64,000 bases of DNA from Pseudochryseolinea flava (GCF_003286915.1 NZ_QMFY01000001.1:1108085-1172084); one strand, 5' to 3'. Shown: positions 25,473-36,334, numbered from the stretch's first letter. Notes: generated from the letters alone by a model not told the origin. Program-made: numbers and translations.

Positions 25473-26738
25473 CTAATCTAGTGGAATAAAAATGCTGAAG
25501 CTACTGCCTTTCCCAATTTCACTTTTAACAGAGATGTCTCCGCCGTGAGCCATCACAATTGTTTTTGCATAACTCAATCCAAGCCCAAATCCTTTTACGT
25601 CGTGCACATTTCCGGTAGGCACACGGAAGAATTTTTGAAATATTCTTTTTTGATTTTCTTGACTGATACCGATGCCATTGTCAATAAATTCAATGAGGAT
25701 GCCTTTTCGCGTGTTCTCTGTATTGATCTTGATGAACGGATTCTCGCGACAATATTTGATGGCATTGTCGAGAAGGTTGTTAAACACATTCGTCAAGTGT
25801 AATTTGTCTGCCTGTATTTCAGACCGTGAAGCATCGAGCGCAACTTCAATTTTGCCTTGCTTCTCAGTAATTGCCATCCACGTGTTACGTACAGCATCTT
25901 GTATCAATTGATGGATGTCGCTGGACTCACGTTTCATTCCAAGATCTTCTTTATCAAGTCGCGCCATTTGTAAAACGCGCTCGACTTGTTGCTTCAGCCG
26001 TGTATTCTCTTTTTCGATGATCGATGTATAATTCATCAACCGCTCGGGTTGATGAACGATGTCCGGATTTTTTAACACTTCAGTAGACACGGCGATGGTA
26101 GCGATAGGCGTCTTGAACTCATGCGTCATGTTGTTGATAAAATCTTTCTGAATTTCAGATAGACGTTTTTGCTTGAGGATAACGAATAGCGTATACGCAA
26201 AGAATGCAATAACCAGCAAGAGGACTATAGAAGAGAACGACCAAATACCCATTTGGTTAATGAGATGACCTGCACGGTTGGGAAACTGTACACCGAAGTA
26301 ATACCCTTGGTTGCCCCATTCTGGAAGCGTTCGGTTTGTGAGTTTGCTTTTCGAAGTTTGAAGAGGCACATAATTTCCATACAACATACATTTGCTTGAG
26401 CAATCGTAAACACCGTACTCAAAGTCCATCACAATATTTCGCTTTTCAAACTCTGTGCGTAATAGAAATTCAAGAAGGCTAAAGTCTAATTGATGGTTGA
26501 CCTCAACGACGTAGTAGTTTGTGGAAAGTTGTTTCACCGGATTGTTAGCAGGCGCTGGGGTCTTGTTGATGTCGTAAACTTCTTGGGCGACGTTGTAGAG
26601 AGCAGCAGTTACTGTACGCTGAAACTCATCTTCTTTCATGTTGAAAGCTTTGCGAATCCAATACACCTGGATAATGGTAATGCCCACGATCGAAAGGGTA
26701 GCAAGAATGACAATAAGGCGTATCGTTGAGTTTTTCAC
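25473..26738 (-). CDS. sensor histidine kinase
   Basis: A 421-aa inner-membrane kinase. One helix at about 8-28 and one at about 170-192 enclose a periplasmic sensor region with no recognised fold. A HisKA domain carries the phospho-His in NNMTHEFKTPIATI. The HATPase domain shows the N-box NVFNNLLDNAIKY, G1 EFIDNGIGIS and G2 GFGLGLSYAK. There is no HAMP. It likely phosphorylates the PhoB-type regulator encoded 11 bases downstream. The signal is unknown. Confidence 0.93.
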   Translation of the reverse strand: MKNSTIRLIVILATLSIVGITIIQVYWIRKAFNMKEDEFQRTVTAALYNVAQEVYDINKTPAPANNPVKQLSTNYYVVEVNHQLDFSLLEFLLRTEFEKRNIVMDFEYGVYDCSSKCMLYGNYVPLQTSKSKLTNRTLPEWGNQGYYFGVQFPNRAGHLINQMGIWSFSSIVLLLVIAFFAYTLFVILKQKRLSEIQKDFINNMTHEFKTPIATIAVSTEVLKNPDIVHQPERLMNYTSIIEKENTRLKQQVERVLQMARLDKEDLGMKRESSDIHQLIQDAVRNTWMAITEKQGKIEVALDASRSEIQADKLHLTNVFNNLLDNAIKYCRENPFIKINTENTRKGILIEFIDNGIGISQENQKRIFQKFFRVPTGNVHDVKGFGLGLSYAKTIVMAHGGDISVKSEIGKGSSFSIFIPLD

Positions 26739-26840
26739 ACGATAAAATTACGGTAAGAAATTGCGTTAACTATTACATTAACAAGTCTTTAACAAATTTT
26801 AGAATTTTATTAACAGTCCCATTTCCGATCTTTACGGAAC

Positions 26841-26872
26841 TTTGTTGCAGATCGATCGATTTTGTACATTGT
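26841..26872 (+). promoter_or_regulatory. candidate promoter of the DUF1573 gene
   Basis: TTTG at 26841-26844 and TACATTGT at 26865-26872 match the Bacteroidota -33/-7 arrangement (TTTG ... TAnnTTTG) with 20 bases between. The start codon is 20 bases further on. Motif-based only. Confidence 0.42.
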
Positions 26873-26892
26873 TTAACTTTTAAATTTCAACC

Positions 26893-27309
26893 ATGAAAAA
26901 AATTATTCTAGCACTTTTTGTGGCTGCCATCGCGCTTCCGGCCGTTGCACAGCAAGTAGCTTCAGCCAAATCTTCTGCTGTTCCCTCTTTCGCTGCCGAT
27001 AACGCAGTTTTTGCATGGGTAGCAACTACATATGATTTTGGGAAAATAAAACACAATGCACCTGTGTCCCATGAATTCAAATTTAAGAACACTGGAAGTA
27101 TTCCGTTGGTAATTTCATCTGTGAGAGCATCTTGCGGTTGCACAGTGGCAGATTATACCAAGGAACCAATTGCGCCAGGGGCTGAAGGCTTCGTTAAGGC
27201 TACTTACAATGCCGCAAATGTTGGTTCTTTCACGAAGACTGTAACCGTAACGGCTAACACTGCAGAAGGCAACGTGATCCTCACCTTCAAAGGCGAAGTG
27301 ATCCAATAA
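26893..27309 (+). CDS. exported DUF1573 domain protein
   Basis: A 138-aa protein with a signal peptide (MKKIILALFVAAIALPAVAQ) and one DUF1573 beta-sandwich: YDFGKIKHNAPVSHEFKFKN, then VRASCGCTVADY with the family's CGCT motif, PIAPGAEGFVKATYN and a final ILTFKGEV strand. DUF1573 proteins are common in the Bacteroidota periplasm or surface, and their function is not established. It stands alone between a divergent two-component operon and the PEP carboxylase gene. Confidence 0.9.
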   Translation: MKKIILALFVAAIALPAVAQQVASAKSSAVPSFAADNAVFAWVATTYDFGKIKHNAPVSHEFKFKNTGSIPLVISSVRASCGCTVADYTKEPIAPGAEGFVKATYNAANVGSFTKTVTVTANTAEGNVILTFKGEVIQ

Positions 27310-27481
27310 ATTCTGCTTTCAGATAGATATTGAGCACATATCATATTAGGTCCGCCTGTGTGGTATGTGCTTCTTCTTTTCTAATCCCGTAAACGTTTTC
27401 GGAAAGAAAATCTTCAAATCCCAGTCAGCCGGCAAAGGTCATGACAGTATTTGATAACTTTGGTAGTTTTCAATTATACGC

Positions 27482-30043
27482 ATGGCAAGCAACTTCAATG
27501 AGACTGTATCTACGCGATACCACATGTACAACAGTCTCTTTCTTAACCTTCCCTACACCGGTATTTACCGGACAGGGACGTTTCTCCCTCTTTTACAACA
27601 ATCTTGTGAAACTGGCTTTGAAAAGGGTAAGGACCCTAAAACTATAATCAAGAAGTTTTTTGCTGATTTCACCCCTCAGGCAACACGCGAGGAGCAAATC
27701 AACTTGCTTTTCGGATTTATTCAATACGTAGAACGTCAGGTAGTTTTGTTTGATTCGATCGAGGATTCAGCCTTCGAAGACATCAACGATATGAATGGGC
27801 GCGGCACGGTGTCTGCTTTGATGTTGCGTGCAACCGAAGAAGGCGTGCTTGAAGAACTTAAAAAGAAGCTCGACGAATTTAGCGTTCGAATCGTTCTCAC
27901 CGCTCACCCAACGCAATTCTATCCTGGAAATGTTTTGGTGATCATCAACGACCTTGAACAGGAAATTAGAGGTGGAAACGTTGAAAGTATAAACCTCTTA
28001 CTTCGACAACTCGGAAAGACGGCTTTCATCAATAAACAAAAACCATCTCCCTTTGACGAAGCCGTAAGTTTGTCCTGGTTCTTAGAACATGTTTTTTATC
28101 AGGTTATTCCAGATATCATTAAAAAACTAATGACTGGTTTGAACGTGAAGCTGGAAGAGTGGCAAAATTTTGACTTGATAAAAATTGGTTTTTGGCCAGG
28201 GGGCGACCGCGACGGAAATCCTTTTGTTACACACGAGATCACAATCAAAGTTGCACAACGCCTTCAAGAAACATTGTTGCGCTGTTATCATCGAGATCTA
28301 AGATTCCTGAAACGTCGTTTAACATTCAAGGGTGTCGAAGAAATTATAGCGCGTGCAGAACGCAAAGTGTATCCGAGTGCTTACGGTGGATTCGGAGAGA
28401 TCTATAAACATCCAGATGAATTGTTGAACGATCTATTCGAAGCACGTGATGTACTGGTGAGCAGACACAACAATTTATTCCTTCATTTGCTCGATGATTT
28501 TATTCTGAAAGTAAAAATCTTTGGATTCTATTTCGCCAGCATGGACATTCGCCAGGATAGTCGTAAACATGCCTATGTCTGGGAAGCGTGTATCGATAAA
28601 CTTAAATCGAAAAATAAAAAGTTAAAAAATTTCGATACGCTATCTGAAAGCGAAAAAATCGACACGTTGTTGTCATTAAATTTCAAACCGGCATCGCTTA
28701 AGTTCGATGATCCTTTTATTCCAGAGCTTATCGAAAGTATTGACGTTATCGGGCAGATTCAGGCGCAAAATGGTGTTGAAGGTTGTCATCGTTACGTCAT
28801 CAGTAACTGTCAGTCAGCGCTCGACGTGATCCGCGTGTTTAAGCTAGCGAAACTTGTACTTGGTAAAGATGAAGATCTCAACCTGGACATTGTTCCGTTG
28901 TTTGAGACGATCGAAGATCTTGCCAATGCACCAACCGTAATGACATCGTTGTACGGCATTCCGGAATATCGTGCGCACCTAGAGCATCGCGGCAAGAAAC
29001 AGACGATTATGTTAGGTTTCTCGGATGGCACGAAAGATGGGGGTTATCTGCGTGCGAATTGGTCGATCTACACTGCAAAAGAGAATCTCACACGCATCGC
29101 AAGAGAGCAAGGGTTTACTGCCGTGTTCTTCGATGGTAGGGGAGGTCCGCCGGCACGTGGAGGTGGAAATACGCACGACTTCTACGCGTCATTAGGCGAT
29201 ACGATCGAGGATAAAGAAGTACAAATTACAGTTCAAGGTCAAACCATCAGCTCTAATTTCGGCAAGCCAGTTTCTTGTGGATATAACCTTGAACAATTGT
29301 TGTCAGCCGGTATCGAGAACGATGTGTTCAAGACAACGAATACACTCTCTGAGAAAGAAAAAGCGTTGCTAGATTCATTGGCAGAGGAAGGTCACAAGGC
29401 TTACTTAGATCTGAAGAAAGATCCAAAGTTTGTACCATACCTCGAGAAGATTACACCGCTGGCTTTCTTTGGTGATTCCAATATTGGATCACGTCCAGTG
29501 AAAAGAAGTTCTGGTAGTTTGAAGTTTGAAGACTTGCGTGCTATTCCTTTCGTAGGATCATGGGCGCAGATGAAACAAAATATCCCCGGATTTTATGGTG
29601 TAGGATCTGCCATTCGTGAGTTGAAGCGGCAAGGCAAGATGCGTGAGCTTAAGACGTTGTTCAAAGAGTCATTATTCTTCCGAACACTATTGAGCAATAG
29701 TATGATGTCGCTTACGAAGTGCTACTACCCGGCGACAGCATATTTGCAGAAAGACAAAGAGTTTGGTGAGTTCTGGAAGAAGATGCACAGCGAATACAAA
29801 TTATCTACTTCCATGATTCTTGAAGTGTCTGGCTTGAATGAACTCATGGAGAATACGCCAGTAAATAGGGATTCTGTGAAACTTAGAGAGCGTATAGTGC
29901 TACCGTTGATCACGATCCAACAATTTGCATTACAACAACTGCGCGAGATGACGGCAGCTGACAAAGCTCAGGAGCAGCAGTACCGTACATTGGTTGTACG
30001 TTGCATGTTCGGAATTATTAACGCTGCTCGTAACAGTGCTTAA
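27482..30043 (+). CDS. ppc: phosphoenolpyruvate carboxylase
   Basis: An 853-aa cytosolic enzyme that carboxylates PEP to oxaloacetate to refill the TCA cycle. Signatures are LTAHPTQFYPG (catalytic His), GFWPGGDRDGNPFV, LGFSDGTKDGGYL, FFDGRGGPPARGGG and the GSWAQMKQNIPGF region. It is slightly shorter than E. coli Ppc (883 aa) and ends NSA rather than the usual NTG. ATG at 27482 is preceded at 27455-27462 by a TAACTTTG box, a possible -7 element, giving a very short leader. A shared hairpin terminator follows. Confidence 0.95.
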   Translation: MASNFNETVSTRYHMYNSLFLNLPYTGIYRTGTFLPLLQQSCETGFEKGKDPKTIIKKFFADFTPQATREEQINLLFGFIQYVERQVVLFDSIEDSAFEDINDMNGRGTVSALMLRATEEGVLEELKKKLDEFSVRIVLTAHPTQFYPGNVLVIINDLEQEIRGGNVESINLLLRQLGKTAFINKQKPSPFDEAVSLSWFLEHVFYQVIPDIIKKLMTGLNVKLEEWQNFDLIKIGFWPGGDRDGNPFVTHEITIKVAQRLQETLLRCYHRDLRFLKRRLTFKGVEEIIARAERKVYPSAYGGFGEIYKHPDELLNDLFEARDVLVSRHNNLFLHLLDDFILKVKIFGFYFASMDIRQDSRKHAYVWEACIDKLKSKNKKLKNFDTLSESEKIDTLLSLNFKPASLKFDDPFIPELIESIDVIGQIQAQNGVEGCHRYVISNCQSALDVIRVFKLAKLVLGKDEDLNLDIVPLFETIEDLANAPTVMTSLYGIPEYRAHLEHRGKKQTIMLGFSDGTKDGGYLRANWSIYTAKENLTRIAREQGFTAVFFDGRGGPPARGGGNTHDFYASLGDTIEDKEVQITVQGQTISSNFGKPVSCGYNLEQLLSAGIENDVFKTTNTLSEKEKALLDSLAEEGHKAYLDLKKDPKFVPYLEKITPLAFFGDSNIGSRPVKRSSGSLKFEDLRAIPFVGSWAQMKQNIPGFYGVGSAIRELKRQGKMRELKTLFKESLFFRTLLSNSMMSLTKCYYPATAYLQKDKEFGEFWKKMHSEYKLSTSMILEVSGLNELMENTPVNRDSVKLRERIVLPLITIQQFALQQLREMTAADKAQEQQYRTLVVRCMFGIINAARNSA

Positions 30044-30094
30044 CTTAATCAATACTAGGTCATTTCAATAGCCTGCGCTATTTGACCTAAAATA

Positions 30095-30124
30095 AAAAGG
30101 CTCATCAATATCGATGAGCCTTTT
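30095..30124. terminator. bidirectional terminator between ppc and clpC
   Basis: A perfect 12-bp stem (aaaaggctcatc with gatgagcctttt) with a 6-base loop has A's on the left and T's on the right, so it can end both the plus-strand ppc and minus-strand clpC transcripts. It lies 51 bases after ppc and 20 after clpC. Confidence 0.88.
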
Positions 30125-30143
30125 GTTTTTGCATGGAATGCAA

Positions 30144-32684
30144 TTACTCTTTTTTCTCTTTGGAAGATGTCTTCGCTTTCTTACTCTTAATCGTAAGAAG
30201 ATCTGCTTTTGCATCGTGGTCTGCCATGATGGTTCCGCCCTCTTCTACTTCACCTTTCAGAATTTCTTCTGCCACCGGATCTTCAAGATACTTCTGGATG
30301 GCTCTGTTCAAAGGACGTGCACCAAATTGTTGGTCGTATCCTTTATCGGCGAGGAAATCCTTCGCTTTATCAGTGAGCTCAACGGTGTATCCAAGTTGTG
30401 TGATTCGATCGAAAAGTTTCTTAAGCGTGATGTCGATGATTTTGTGAATGTGTTCGCGCTGCAATGAGTTGAATACAATCACGTCATCTAGACGGTTTAA
30501 GAATTCAGGACTGAATGCACGCTTCAATGCATTTTGAATCGTGAGCTTCATATGCTCTTCTTCCGATTCACGTTTCGCGGCCGTTGCAAAACCAATTCCA
30601 GTTCCGAAATCTTTCAAGTCACGCACACCAATGTTAGAAGTCATGATGATGATTGTATTTCTAAAATCAACACGGCGACCTAGTCCATCAGTGAGAATAC
30701 CATCGTCAAGTACTTGCAGAAGAATATTGAAAACATCAGGATGAGCTTTCTCAATCTCATCAAGCAGTACAACAGAGTAAGGCTTACGTCTTACTTTTTC
30801 GGTGAGCTGACCACCCTCTTCATAACCGACGTATCCTGGAGGCGCTCCCACCAGACGTGATACAGAGAATTTCTCCATGTATTCACTCATGTCGATACGC
30901 ACTAACGAGTCTTCTTTATCGAAGAGGTAAGTAGCGAGAACTTTCGCTAATTCTGTTTTACCAACACCAGTAGGACCGAGGAAGATGAACGAGCCGATTG
31001 GTTTTTTAGGATCTTTCAAGCCAACGCGTGTGCGTTGAATAGCTTTCACCAACTTTTTAATCGCTTCTTCTTGTCCGATTACTTTTCCACTCAACTCTTC
31101 GCCCATGTTAAGAAGCTTGTTGCTTTCTTTTTGTGCGATACGTTTCGTTGGAATGCCCGTCATCATGGCGATTACGTCAGCAACGTTATCCTCATTAACG
31201 GTATATTTCTCGGTACGAGTCTTCTCTTCCCATTTCGTTTTCGCAAGCTCAAGTTGTTCGATGAGTTTTTTCTCACGATCTCTCAACTGTGCTGCTTCTT
31301 CGTATTTCTGGCTCTTAACGACACGGTTCTTTTCTTTCTTCACGTCTTCGATCGCTTCTTCGAACTTCACGATTTCTTCGGGTACGTGAATGTTGTTGAT
31401 GTGAACGCGTGCGCCAGCCTCATCTAAAACATCGATAGCTTTGTCTGGTAAATACCTGTCGCTGATGTAGCGGTCAGAAAGTTTAACGCAAGCTTCGATG
31501 GCTTCTTTCGTGTAGATCACATGGTGGTGATCTTCATATTTTTCTTTGATGTTCTCAAGGATCTGAACAGTTTCTTCAGGCGTGGTTGAATCAACCATTA
31601 CCATTTGGAAACGTCTTGCCAAGGCACCATCTTTTTCGATGTACTGACGATATTCGTCGAGTGTCGTTGCGCCAATGCATTGGATTTCGCCGCGGGCGAG
31701 GGCCGGTTTAAACATGTTAGAAGCATCGAGGGATCCGGATGCACCACCTGCGCCGACGATCGTATGCAATTCGTCGATGAAGAGGATAACATCAGGAGAT
31801 TTTTCCAACTCGTTCATCACGGCTTTCATTCGTTCTTCAAATTGACCACGGTATTTCGTACCGGCAACAAGAGAAGCAAGATCAAGCGTAACAACACGTT
31901 TTCCGAAAAGTACACGCGATACTTTTTTCTGAATGATTCTTAAAGCAAGGCCTTCTGCGATAGCTGTTTTACCAACGCCAGGTTCGCCGATAAGAATTGG
32001 ATTGTTCTTCTTTCGTCTTGAAAGAATCTGCGCAACGCGTTCAATTTCTTTTTCGCGTCCTACGATAGGGTCGAGCTTATTGTCTTCCGCTAAGCGGGTA
32101 AGATCGCGTCCGAAATTATCGAGAACCGGTGTTCTAGATTTTTCAGTTCCTTTTTTCTCTTTGCCAGCGCCGCCTTGTGCGCCACCACCGAAGATCTTCG
32201 ATGAATCATCATCCGGATCGTCAGTGTCTTGAGAAGCCATTGGTCCTTCGTTTTGGTATTCGAGCATTTCTTTTACAGTCTCGTAGTTAACGTCAAACTT
32301 GTTTAAAATTTGGGTGCCAAGATTGTCATGATCGCGAAGGATGGAGAGCAACAAGTGCTCTGTACCGATCAGCTGAGCTTTGAAGATTTTAGCTTCGAGA
32401 TACGTGATCTTCAAAACTTTTTCAGAGGCCTTTGTTAATGGAATGTTAGCCAGATTTTTTATCTGATGTGTAGCAGTTCCCTTGGATATCTTTTCGATTT
32501 CGTTTCGGAGTTCATCCAGTGGTACACCCAACTTCTTCAGCACGCCAACGGCAACGCCTTCACCTTCCCGGATCATACCAAGAATGAGATGCTCTGTGCC
32601 AATGTAATCATGCCCCAAACGCAATGCTTCTTCCCGGCTCAGTGATATAACTTCTTTTACCCGGTTGGAGAATTTAGCTTCCAT
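30144..32684 (-). CDS. clpC: ClpC-type AAA+ protease ATPase subunit
   Basis: An 846-aa Hsp100 unfoldase. The N-terminal double Clp_N repeat spans 1-145 ([31 protein letters not shown]). AAA-1 has Walker A GEPGVGKT and [23 protein letters not shown] coiled motif near residue 450 distinguishes ClpC from ClpA/B. AAA-2 has GPTGVGKT and the C-terminal D2-small domain. It feeds substrates to ClpP, with no ClpP gene nearby. The Lys-rich tail is ordinary. No CtsR/McsAB genes are adjacent, as expected outside Firmicutes. Confidence 0.95.
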   Translation of the reverse strand: MEAKFSNRVKEVISLSREEALRLGHDYIGTEHLILGMIREGEGVAVGVLKKLGVPLDELRNEIEKISKGTATHQIKNLANIPLTKASEKVLKITYLEAKIFKAQLIGTEHLLLSILRDHDNLGTQILNKFDVNYETVKEMLEYQNEGPMASQDTDDPDDDSSKIFGGGAQGGAGKEKKGTEKSRTPVLDNFGRDLTRLAEDNKLDPIVGREKEIERVAQILSRRKKNNPILIGEPGVGKTAIAEGLALRIIQKKVSRVLFGKRVVTLDLASLVAGTKYRGQFEERMKAVMNELEKSPDVILFIDELHTIVGAGGASGSLDASNMFKPALARGEIQCIGATTLDEYRQYIEKDGALARRFQMVMVDSTTPEETVQILENIKEKYEDHHHVIYTKEAIEACVKLSDRYISDRYLPDKAIDVLDEAGARVHINNIHVPEEIVKFEEAIEDVKKEKNRVVKSQKYEEAAQLRDREKKLIEQLELAKTKWEEKTRTEKYTVNEDNVADVIAMMTGIPTKRIAQKESNKLLNMGEELSGKVIGQEEAIKKLVKAIQRTRVGLKDPKKPIGSFIFLGPTGVGKTELAKVLATYLFDKEDSLVRIDMSEYMEKFSVSRLVGAPPGYVGYEEGGQLTEKVRRKPYSVVLLDEIEKAHPDVFNILLQVLDDGILTDGLGRRVDFRNTIIIMTSNIGVRDLKDFGTGIGFATAAKRESEEEHMKLTIQNALKRAFSPEFLNRLDDVIVFNSLQREHIHKIIDITLKKLFDRITQLGYTVELTDKAKDFLADKGYDQQFGARPLNRAIQKYLEDPVAEEILKGEVEEGGTIMADHDAKADLLTIKSKKAKTSSKEKKE

Positions 32685-32793
32685 AAAAAATAGGTGAAAT
32701 GATTAATGTAAATGTAAAATTTTTTGTGAGTTCTATACTATCGAACCCAGAAACATTTAATTGGAATAGAAACGCAGCTTTCTATGCATTTGT

Positions 32794-33420
32794 TCATTTT
32801 TCCAAAGTGGAATCGAGCACAACCCCTGCGGCTGATGGACCCACACAAAATATTAGGTCGACAATGCTCAGGTTCTCTTCAAAGGTAGCGCCAAAAACTT
32901 GCGTGTAGGGGACTGGTGTAAAGAATTCGGCCAAAAGGCCAGTTTTCTTAGGATTTACAACTGAGCGAAGGTCTTTTAGATCGATCGGATCCTTTTCATA
33001 CGACAAACTTTCTACAACTGGGATTTTCCATTTGAGCCACTTGAGACACAATGACAGCAATTCAACGTTTAGATCGTAAAGGCGGGCGGGCTTTTTAAAA
33101 AGCACTTTTTCAAGATCGTCTGCGTAATATTCGAAGAATGGCGCATTTGCGTAAGCTGATCGTATGGTTCTCCAATGATTATTCAACCACTTCTGCTGAT
33201 AATCGATCAAGACTTCATCGATCATTGGTTTACCATGTTTCGAAGTCAATGGAATAATCAAATGCTGACGCCCGAAAGTTGTCTTGATGTAACATCGGTT
33301 GCGATAGCTCTGCTTAATGTAATGTTCATGACGTTCAACAACGATTTTCTCAGCTTGGCTGATGGCTGAGAAGTATGCGATCGAAGGAAGATAGTGCGCT
33401 TCTATTAAAACTGCGTGCAT
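32794..33420 (-). CDS. WbqC family protein
   Basis: A 208-aa protein of the WbqC family: IEAHYLPSIAYFSAIS near the N-terminus, RHEHYIKQSYRNRCYI and LTIPL-type segment (HLIIPLTSKHGKP), WLNNHWRTIRSAYANAPFF and a C-terminal region around DLKDLRSVVNPKK. The family is seen near O-antigen and glycan genes and proposed to act on nucleotide-sugar or amino-sugar intermediates, but the activity is unproven. No glycan cluster is adjacent here. It sits upstream of clpC and downstream of cdsA on the same strand. Confidence 0.85.
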   Translation of the reverse strand: MHAVLIEAHYLPSIAYFSAISQAEKIVVERHEHYIKQSYRNRCYIKTTFGRQHLIIPLTSKHGKPMIDEVLIDYQQKWLNNHWRTIRSAYANAPFFEYYADDLEKVLFKKPARLYDLNVELLSLCLKWLKWKIPVVESLSYEKDPIDLKDLRSVVNPKKTGLLAEFFTPVPYTQVFGATFEENLSIVDLIFCVGPSAAGVVLDSTLEK

Positions 33421-33437
33421 GAACGAACTTATTGTCG

Positions 33438-34268
33438 TTAGAAAATTTCTAGGTATGCTACGATGAAGGGAGCAGAAATCAGCAGCCCATCGAAGCGATC
33501 AAGAAAACCTCCATGACCTGGCAAGCTCGAGCCAGAATCTTTGATCTCGATACTGCGTTTCAATAACGATTCTACTAAATCGCCGAAAGTTCCGCCAACA
33601 ATAATGATGACACCGATAATGAGCCATTGCGCCAATGACAGCGTGTGAAAGAATTGCGCGAGGCCATACGCAAAAGCAAGAGCCAGTAGCGCTCCGCCGA
33701 TAAATCCTTCCCAAGATTTTTTTGGAGAGATGCGCTCAAACAATTTTCGTTTCCCCAAGTATGTACCTGCAAAGTATGCGCCTGTGTCGCTAGCCCATAA
33801 GATGAACAGGCATCCCCAAATGATTTCATAGTTATAGTTACCGTTGTCAAATGCCGCGATATTCATCAACGCAAAAGGAACGGCAACGTAGAAAACTCCC
33901 AAGAATGTAAACGCTATGTTAGTAAATGGTTTACGCTCAAATTTTTTGTACAGCTTGATCATGTAAACACACGACATCAGCGGGAATATGAGAATGTAAT
34001 ACTTGTTCAATAGGATTCCCTTTTCAATCAGGAACGAACCTACATACACCAGCACGCCGATCAATACGCCGAGGGATTTTTGCGGAACCAATCCATCAAG
34101 CCCTGCGAGTTTGTAAAATTCTAGCAGTCCAAAGAAGACGATGATGAGGAACACGGCGAAGTAAGTCCAATCGCTAAAGTAAACACCGGCGATGATCCCT
34201 GCAGAACCCAGAAGGCCCGTAATAATGCGTTGCGTAAGGTTGTTATATTTTGAGATCTGGCCCGTCAC
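33438..34268 (-). CDS. cdsA: phosphatidate cytidylyltransferase (CDP-diacylglycerol synthase)
   Basis: A 276-aa polytopic inner-membrane enzyme converting phosphatidic acid and CTP to CDP-diacylglycerol. The C-terminal signature LKRSIEIKDSGSSLPGHGGF...DRFD matches the family pattern S/LxKR...KD...PGHGGxxDRxD. KSWEGFIGGA (also conserved) precedes it. Seven to eight hydrophobic segments. It starts at GTG. It supplies the precursor used by phosphatidylserine synthase; the decarboxylase psd is elsewhere in the window. Confidence 0.94.
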   Translation of the reverse strand: MTGQISKYNNLTQRIITGLLGSAGIIAGVYFSDWTYFAVFLIIVFFGLLEFYKLAGLDGLVPQKSLGVLIGVLVYVGSFLIEKGILLNKYYILIFPLMSCVYMIKLYKKFERKPFTNIAFTFLGVFYVAVPFALMNIAAFDNGNYNYEIIWGCLFILWASDTGAYFAGTYLGKRKLFERISPKKSWEGFIGGALLALAFAYGLAQFFHTLSLAQWLIIGVIIIVGGTFGDLVESLLKRSIEIKDSGSSLPGHGGFLDRFDGLLISAPFIVAYLEIF

Positions 34269-34326
34269 TTGTTCTGTACGTTAGAATTGCGCGCTAATAT
34301 GTTCTAATTTTCTTGAACTCTAAAAT

Positions 34327-35280
34327 TCAATCGATCGAGGGCGATGGATTCGTGTCTGAATTTTCATTGATGAGCGGTTGCGCATCCGTGAGCTTCTTAA
34401 AGTAAACGAGTAATAACACGAAAATTATTGCAGCACCTGCAACGGCAGCCCATGGCGCCGCGGTTTCTGCATTGGGATCTACAGCGAGATTTCCGTGTTG
34501 ATATACATAGATCGCGATCACGATCACACCGTTATTTACAAAGTGGGCAACGATCGGCGTCCAAATAGATCCCGACCAATGATAGAGATATCCAAAGAGG
34601 GCGCCGAGCAGAAGACGTGGTACAAATCCAAAAAATTGAAAATGGATAGCACTAAACAAGAATGCCGAAAGCCATATTGCAACGTGAATGTTTTTTGTAC
34701 CACGATAGAATTCATTTTGAAGGAATCCACGGAAAAGAACTTCTTCTCCAATGCCTGGAATGAGGGCTACTACAATCAATCCGATCAGCAGTGCGCTAAC
34801 GTCATCGAATTGCGTAAGGAACATTGATGTTTTAGCCTGGCTATCCTCTAATTCTTTAGCCCACGATTCAAATCCATCCATCCACGAAGGAAAATCAATG
34901 TTCTTGTTCCATACGGCGATAACGGAATCGACCACCATAAAACTCAAAACAATCAACACTACAAGGGCAAGCGTTGTCGGTAAAATTTTCTTCCTGAACC
35001 AAAGTGAATTGATCGAGAAGCGCGTTCTCATTAGGACTATAGGGAGAATAATAAATCCGAATATTGCCGCGCATCCTTGCACAATCATCAGCGGCAGCCA
35101 CATGCGTTTCTCCGTGTTTCCAGAAAATGCCAGCTTCTGAAGCTCATCCATGGAGCCGTCAAAGAATGGGGCAGCAAGATAAAGTCCGAGAAAAAATCCA
35201 ATCAGTTGCCCGGCAAAAGCGAAGGCAAAAAGCAGTAAAATATTGAGGACAGGATGAAAAGGACGCCGCGTAGTTTCCAC
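34327..35280 (-). CDS. CPBP family intramembrane glutamic endopeptidase
   Basis: A 317-aa polytopic membrane protein of the CPBP (Abi/Rce1-like) family. The motifs are GIGEEVLFRGFLQ (EExxxR, the catalytic Glu pair), AIHFQFFGFVPRLLLG (the FxxxH-type element) and FVNNGVIV. About eight helices. The start is GTG. CPBP proteases process prenylated proteins in eukaryotes and bacteriocin-related substrates in some bacteria; here the substrate is unknown. It precedes cdsA with a 58-base gap. Confidence 0.9.
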   Translation of the reverse strand: METTRRPFHPVLNILLLFAFAFAGQLIGFFLGLYLAAPFFDGSMDELQKLAFSGNTEKRMWLPLMIVQGCAAIFGFIILPIVLMRTRFSINSLWFRKKILPTTLALVVLIVLSFMVVDSVIAVWNKNIDFPSWMDGFESWAKELEDSQAKTSMFLTQFDDVSALLIGLIVVALIPGIGEEVLFRGFLQNEFYRGTKNIHVAIWLSAFLFSAIHFQFFGFVPRLLLGALFGYLYHWSGSIWTPIVAHFVNNGVIVIAIYVYQHGNLAVDPNAETAAPWAAVAGAAIIFVLLLVYFKKLTDAQPLINENSDTNPSPSID

Positions 35281-35347
35281 AGATGTAAGTTATGTTTTCG
35301 TTCAGTGATCCAGGTTTATGAATTACTGGTTAAATTTGCGGGCTAAT

Positions 35348-36334
35348 ATGGTGAAAATCGGTCAAATAGCGCTCGGAGACTTTCCTTTGTTGCTTGCACC
35401 CATGGAGGATGTGAGCGATCCGCCTTTTCGTGCAGTTTGCAAGGATGGTGGTGCCGATTTGATGTACACAGAATTTATTTCATCGGAGGGCCTAATTCGC
35501 GATGCTGCGAAAAGCCGTCAGAAGTTGGATATTTTCGAATATGAGCGCCCCATAGGCATCCAGTTGTTTGGTGGTGATATCGGGAACATGGTCGAATCCG
35601 CAAAAATTGCTTCGGAAGTCAATCCTGATTTGATCGACATCAATTATGGTTGCCCAGTAAAAGCTGTGGCCTGTCGCGGTGCTGGTGCCGCGCTTCTTCA
35701 AGATATTCCAAAGATGGTGAAGATGACGGAAGAGATCGTGAAGTGCACGTCGCTGCCGGTTACAGTAAAAACTCGACTCGGCTGGGACGACAAAACAAAA
35801 AATATCGTAGAGGTTGCAGAGCGATTACAAGATATCGGTATCCAAGCATTGACAGTTCATGGGAGAACGCGTGTGCAGATGTATAAAGGAGAGGCGGATT
35901 GGTCGTTGATTGCACAGATCAAAGAAAATCCCAGGATGCGCATTCCAATTTTTGGCAATGGCGATATCGATTCGCCGGAAAAAGCATTGGAATATAAAAA
36001 TCGCTATGGCGTTGATGGAATGATGATTGGCCGCGCAGCGATAGGCTATCCATGGATTTTTAACGAGATCAAACATTTTTTCAAGCACGGTGAAAAACTC
36101 GCGCCTCCAGAAATGGCCGATAGAGTGAAAGCTACGCGTAAGCATTTGGAATTTTCAATACGCTGGAAGGGACCGAAGCTTGGCATTTTTGAAATGCGCC
36201 GGCACTACGCGAACTATTTCAAAGGGATTGCCGATTTTAAACCGTTCCGCATGCAGCTGGTAGAAGCGCCTACAGAAGCGGACGTACTCGCGGTGATGGA
36301 TCAGATCATTGAACACTACTCAGTTCCGGTCTAG
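35348..36334 (+). CDS. dusB: tRNA-dihydrouridine synthase DusB
   Basis: A flavoenzyme reducing uridine to dihydrouridine in the tRNA D-loop. The FMN-binding TIM barrel starts LLLAPMEDVSDPPFR. INYGCPVKAVACRGAGA carries the catalytic Cys. VKTRLGWD and LTVHGRTRVQMYKGEADW are also typical, followed by NGDI and GRAAIGYPW. The C-terminal helical tRNA-binding domain is present. A frame extension to ATG 35318 adds ten unrelated residues; ATG 35348 (MVKIGQI) aligns with the family and is preferred. Confidence 0.95.
   Translation: MVKIGQIALGDFPLLLAPMEDVSDPPFRAVCKDGGADLMYTEFISSEGLIRDAAKSRQKLDIFEYERPIGIQLFGGDIGNMVESAKIASEVNPDLIDINYGCPVKAVACRGAGAALLQDIPKMVKMTEEIVKCTSLPVTVKTRLGWDDKTKNIVEVAERLQDIGIQALTVHGRTRVQMYKGEADWSLIAQIKENPRMRIPIFGNGDIDSPEKALEYKNRYGVDGMMIGRAAIGYPWIFNEIKHFFKHGEKLAPPEMADRVKATRKHLEFSIRWKGPKLGIFEMRRHYANYFKGIADFKPFRMQLVEAPTEADVLAVMDQIIEHYSVPV

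Noticed and set aside
31035..31427. 130-codon plus-strand ORF inside clpC
   Set aside because: Antisense shadow of ClpC; Phe-rich composition produced by reverse-reading Lys/Glu codons.
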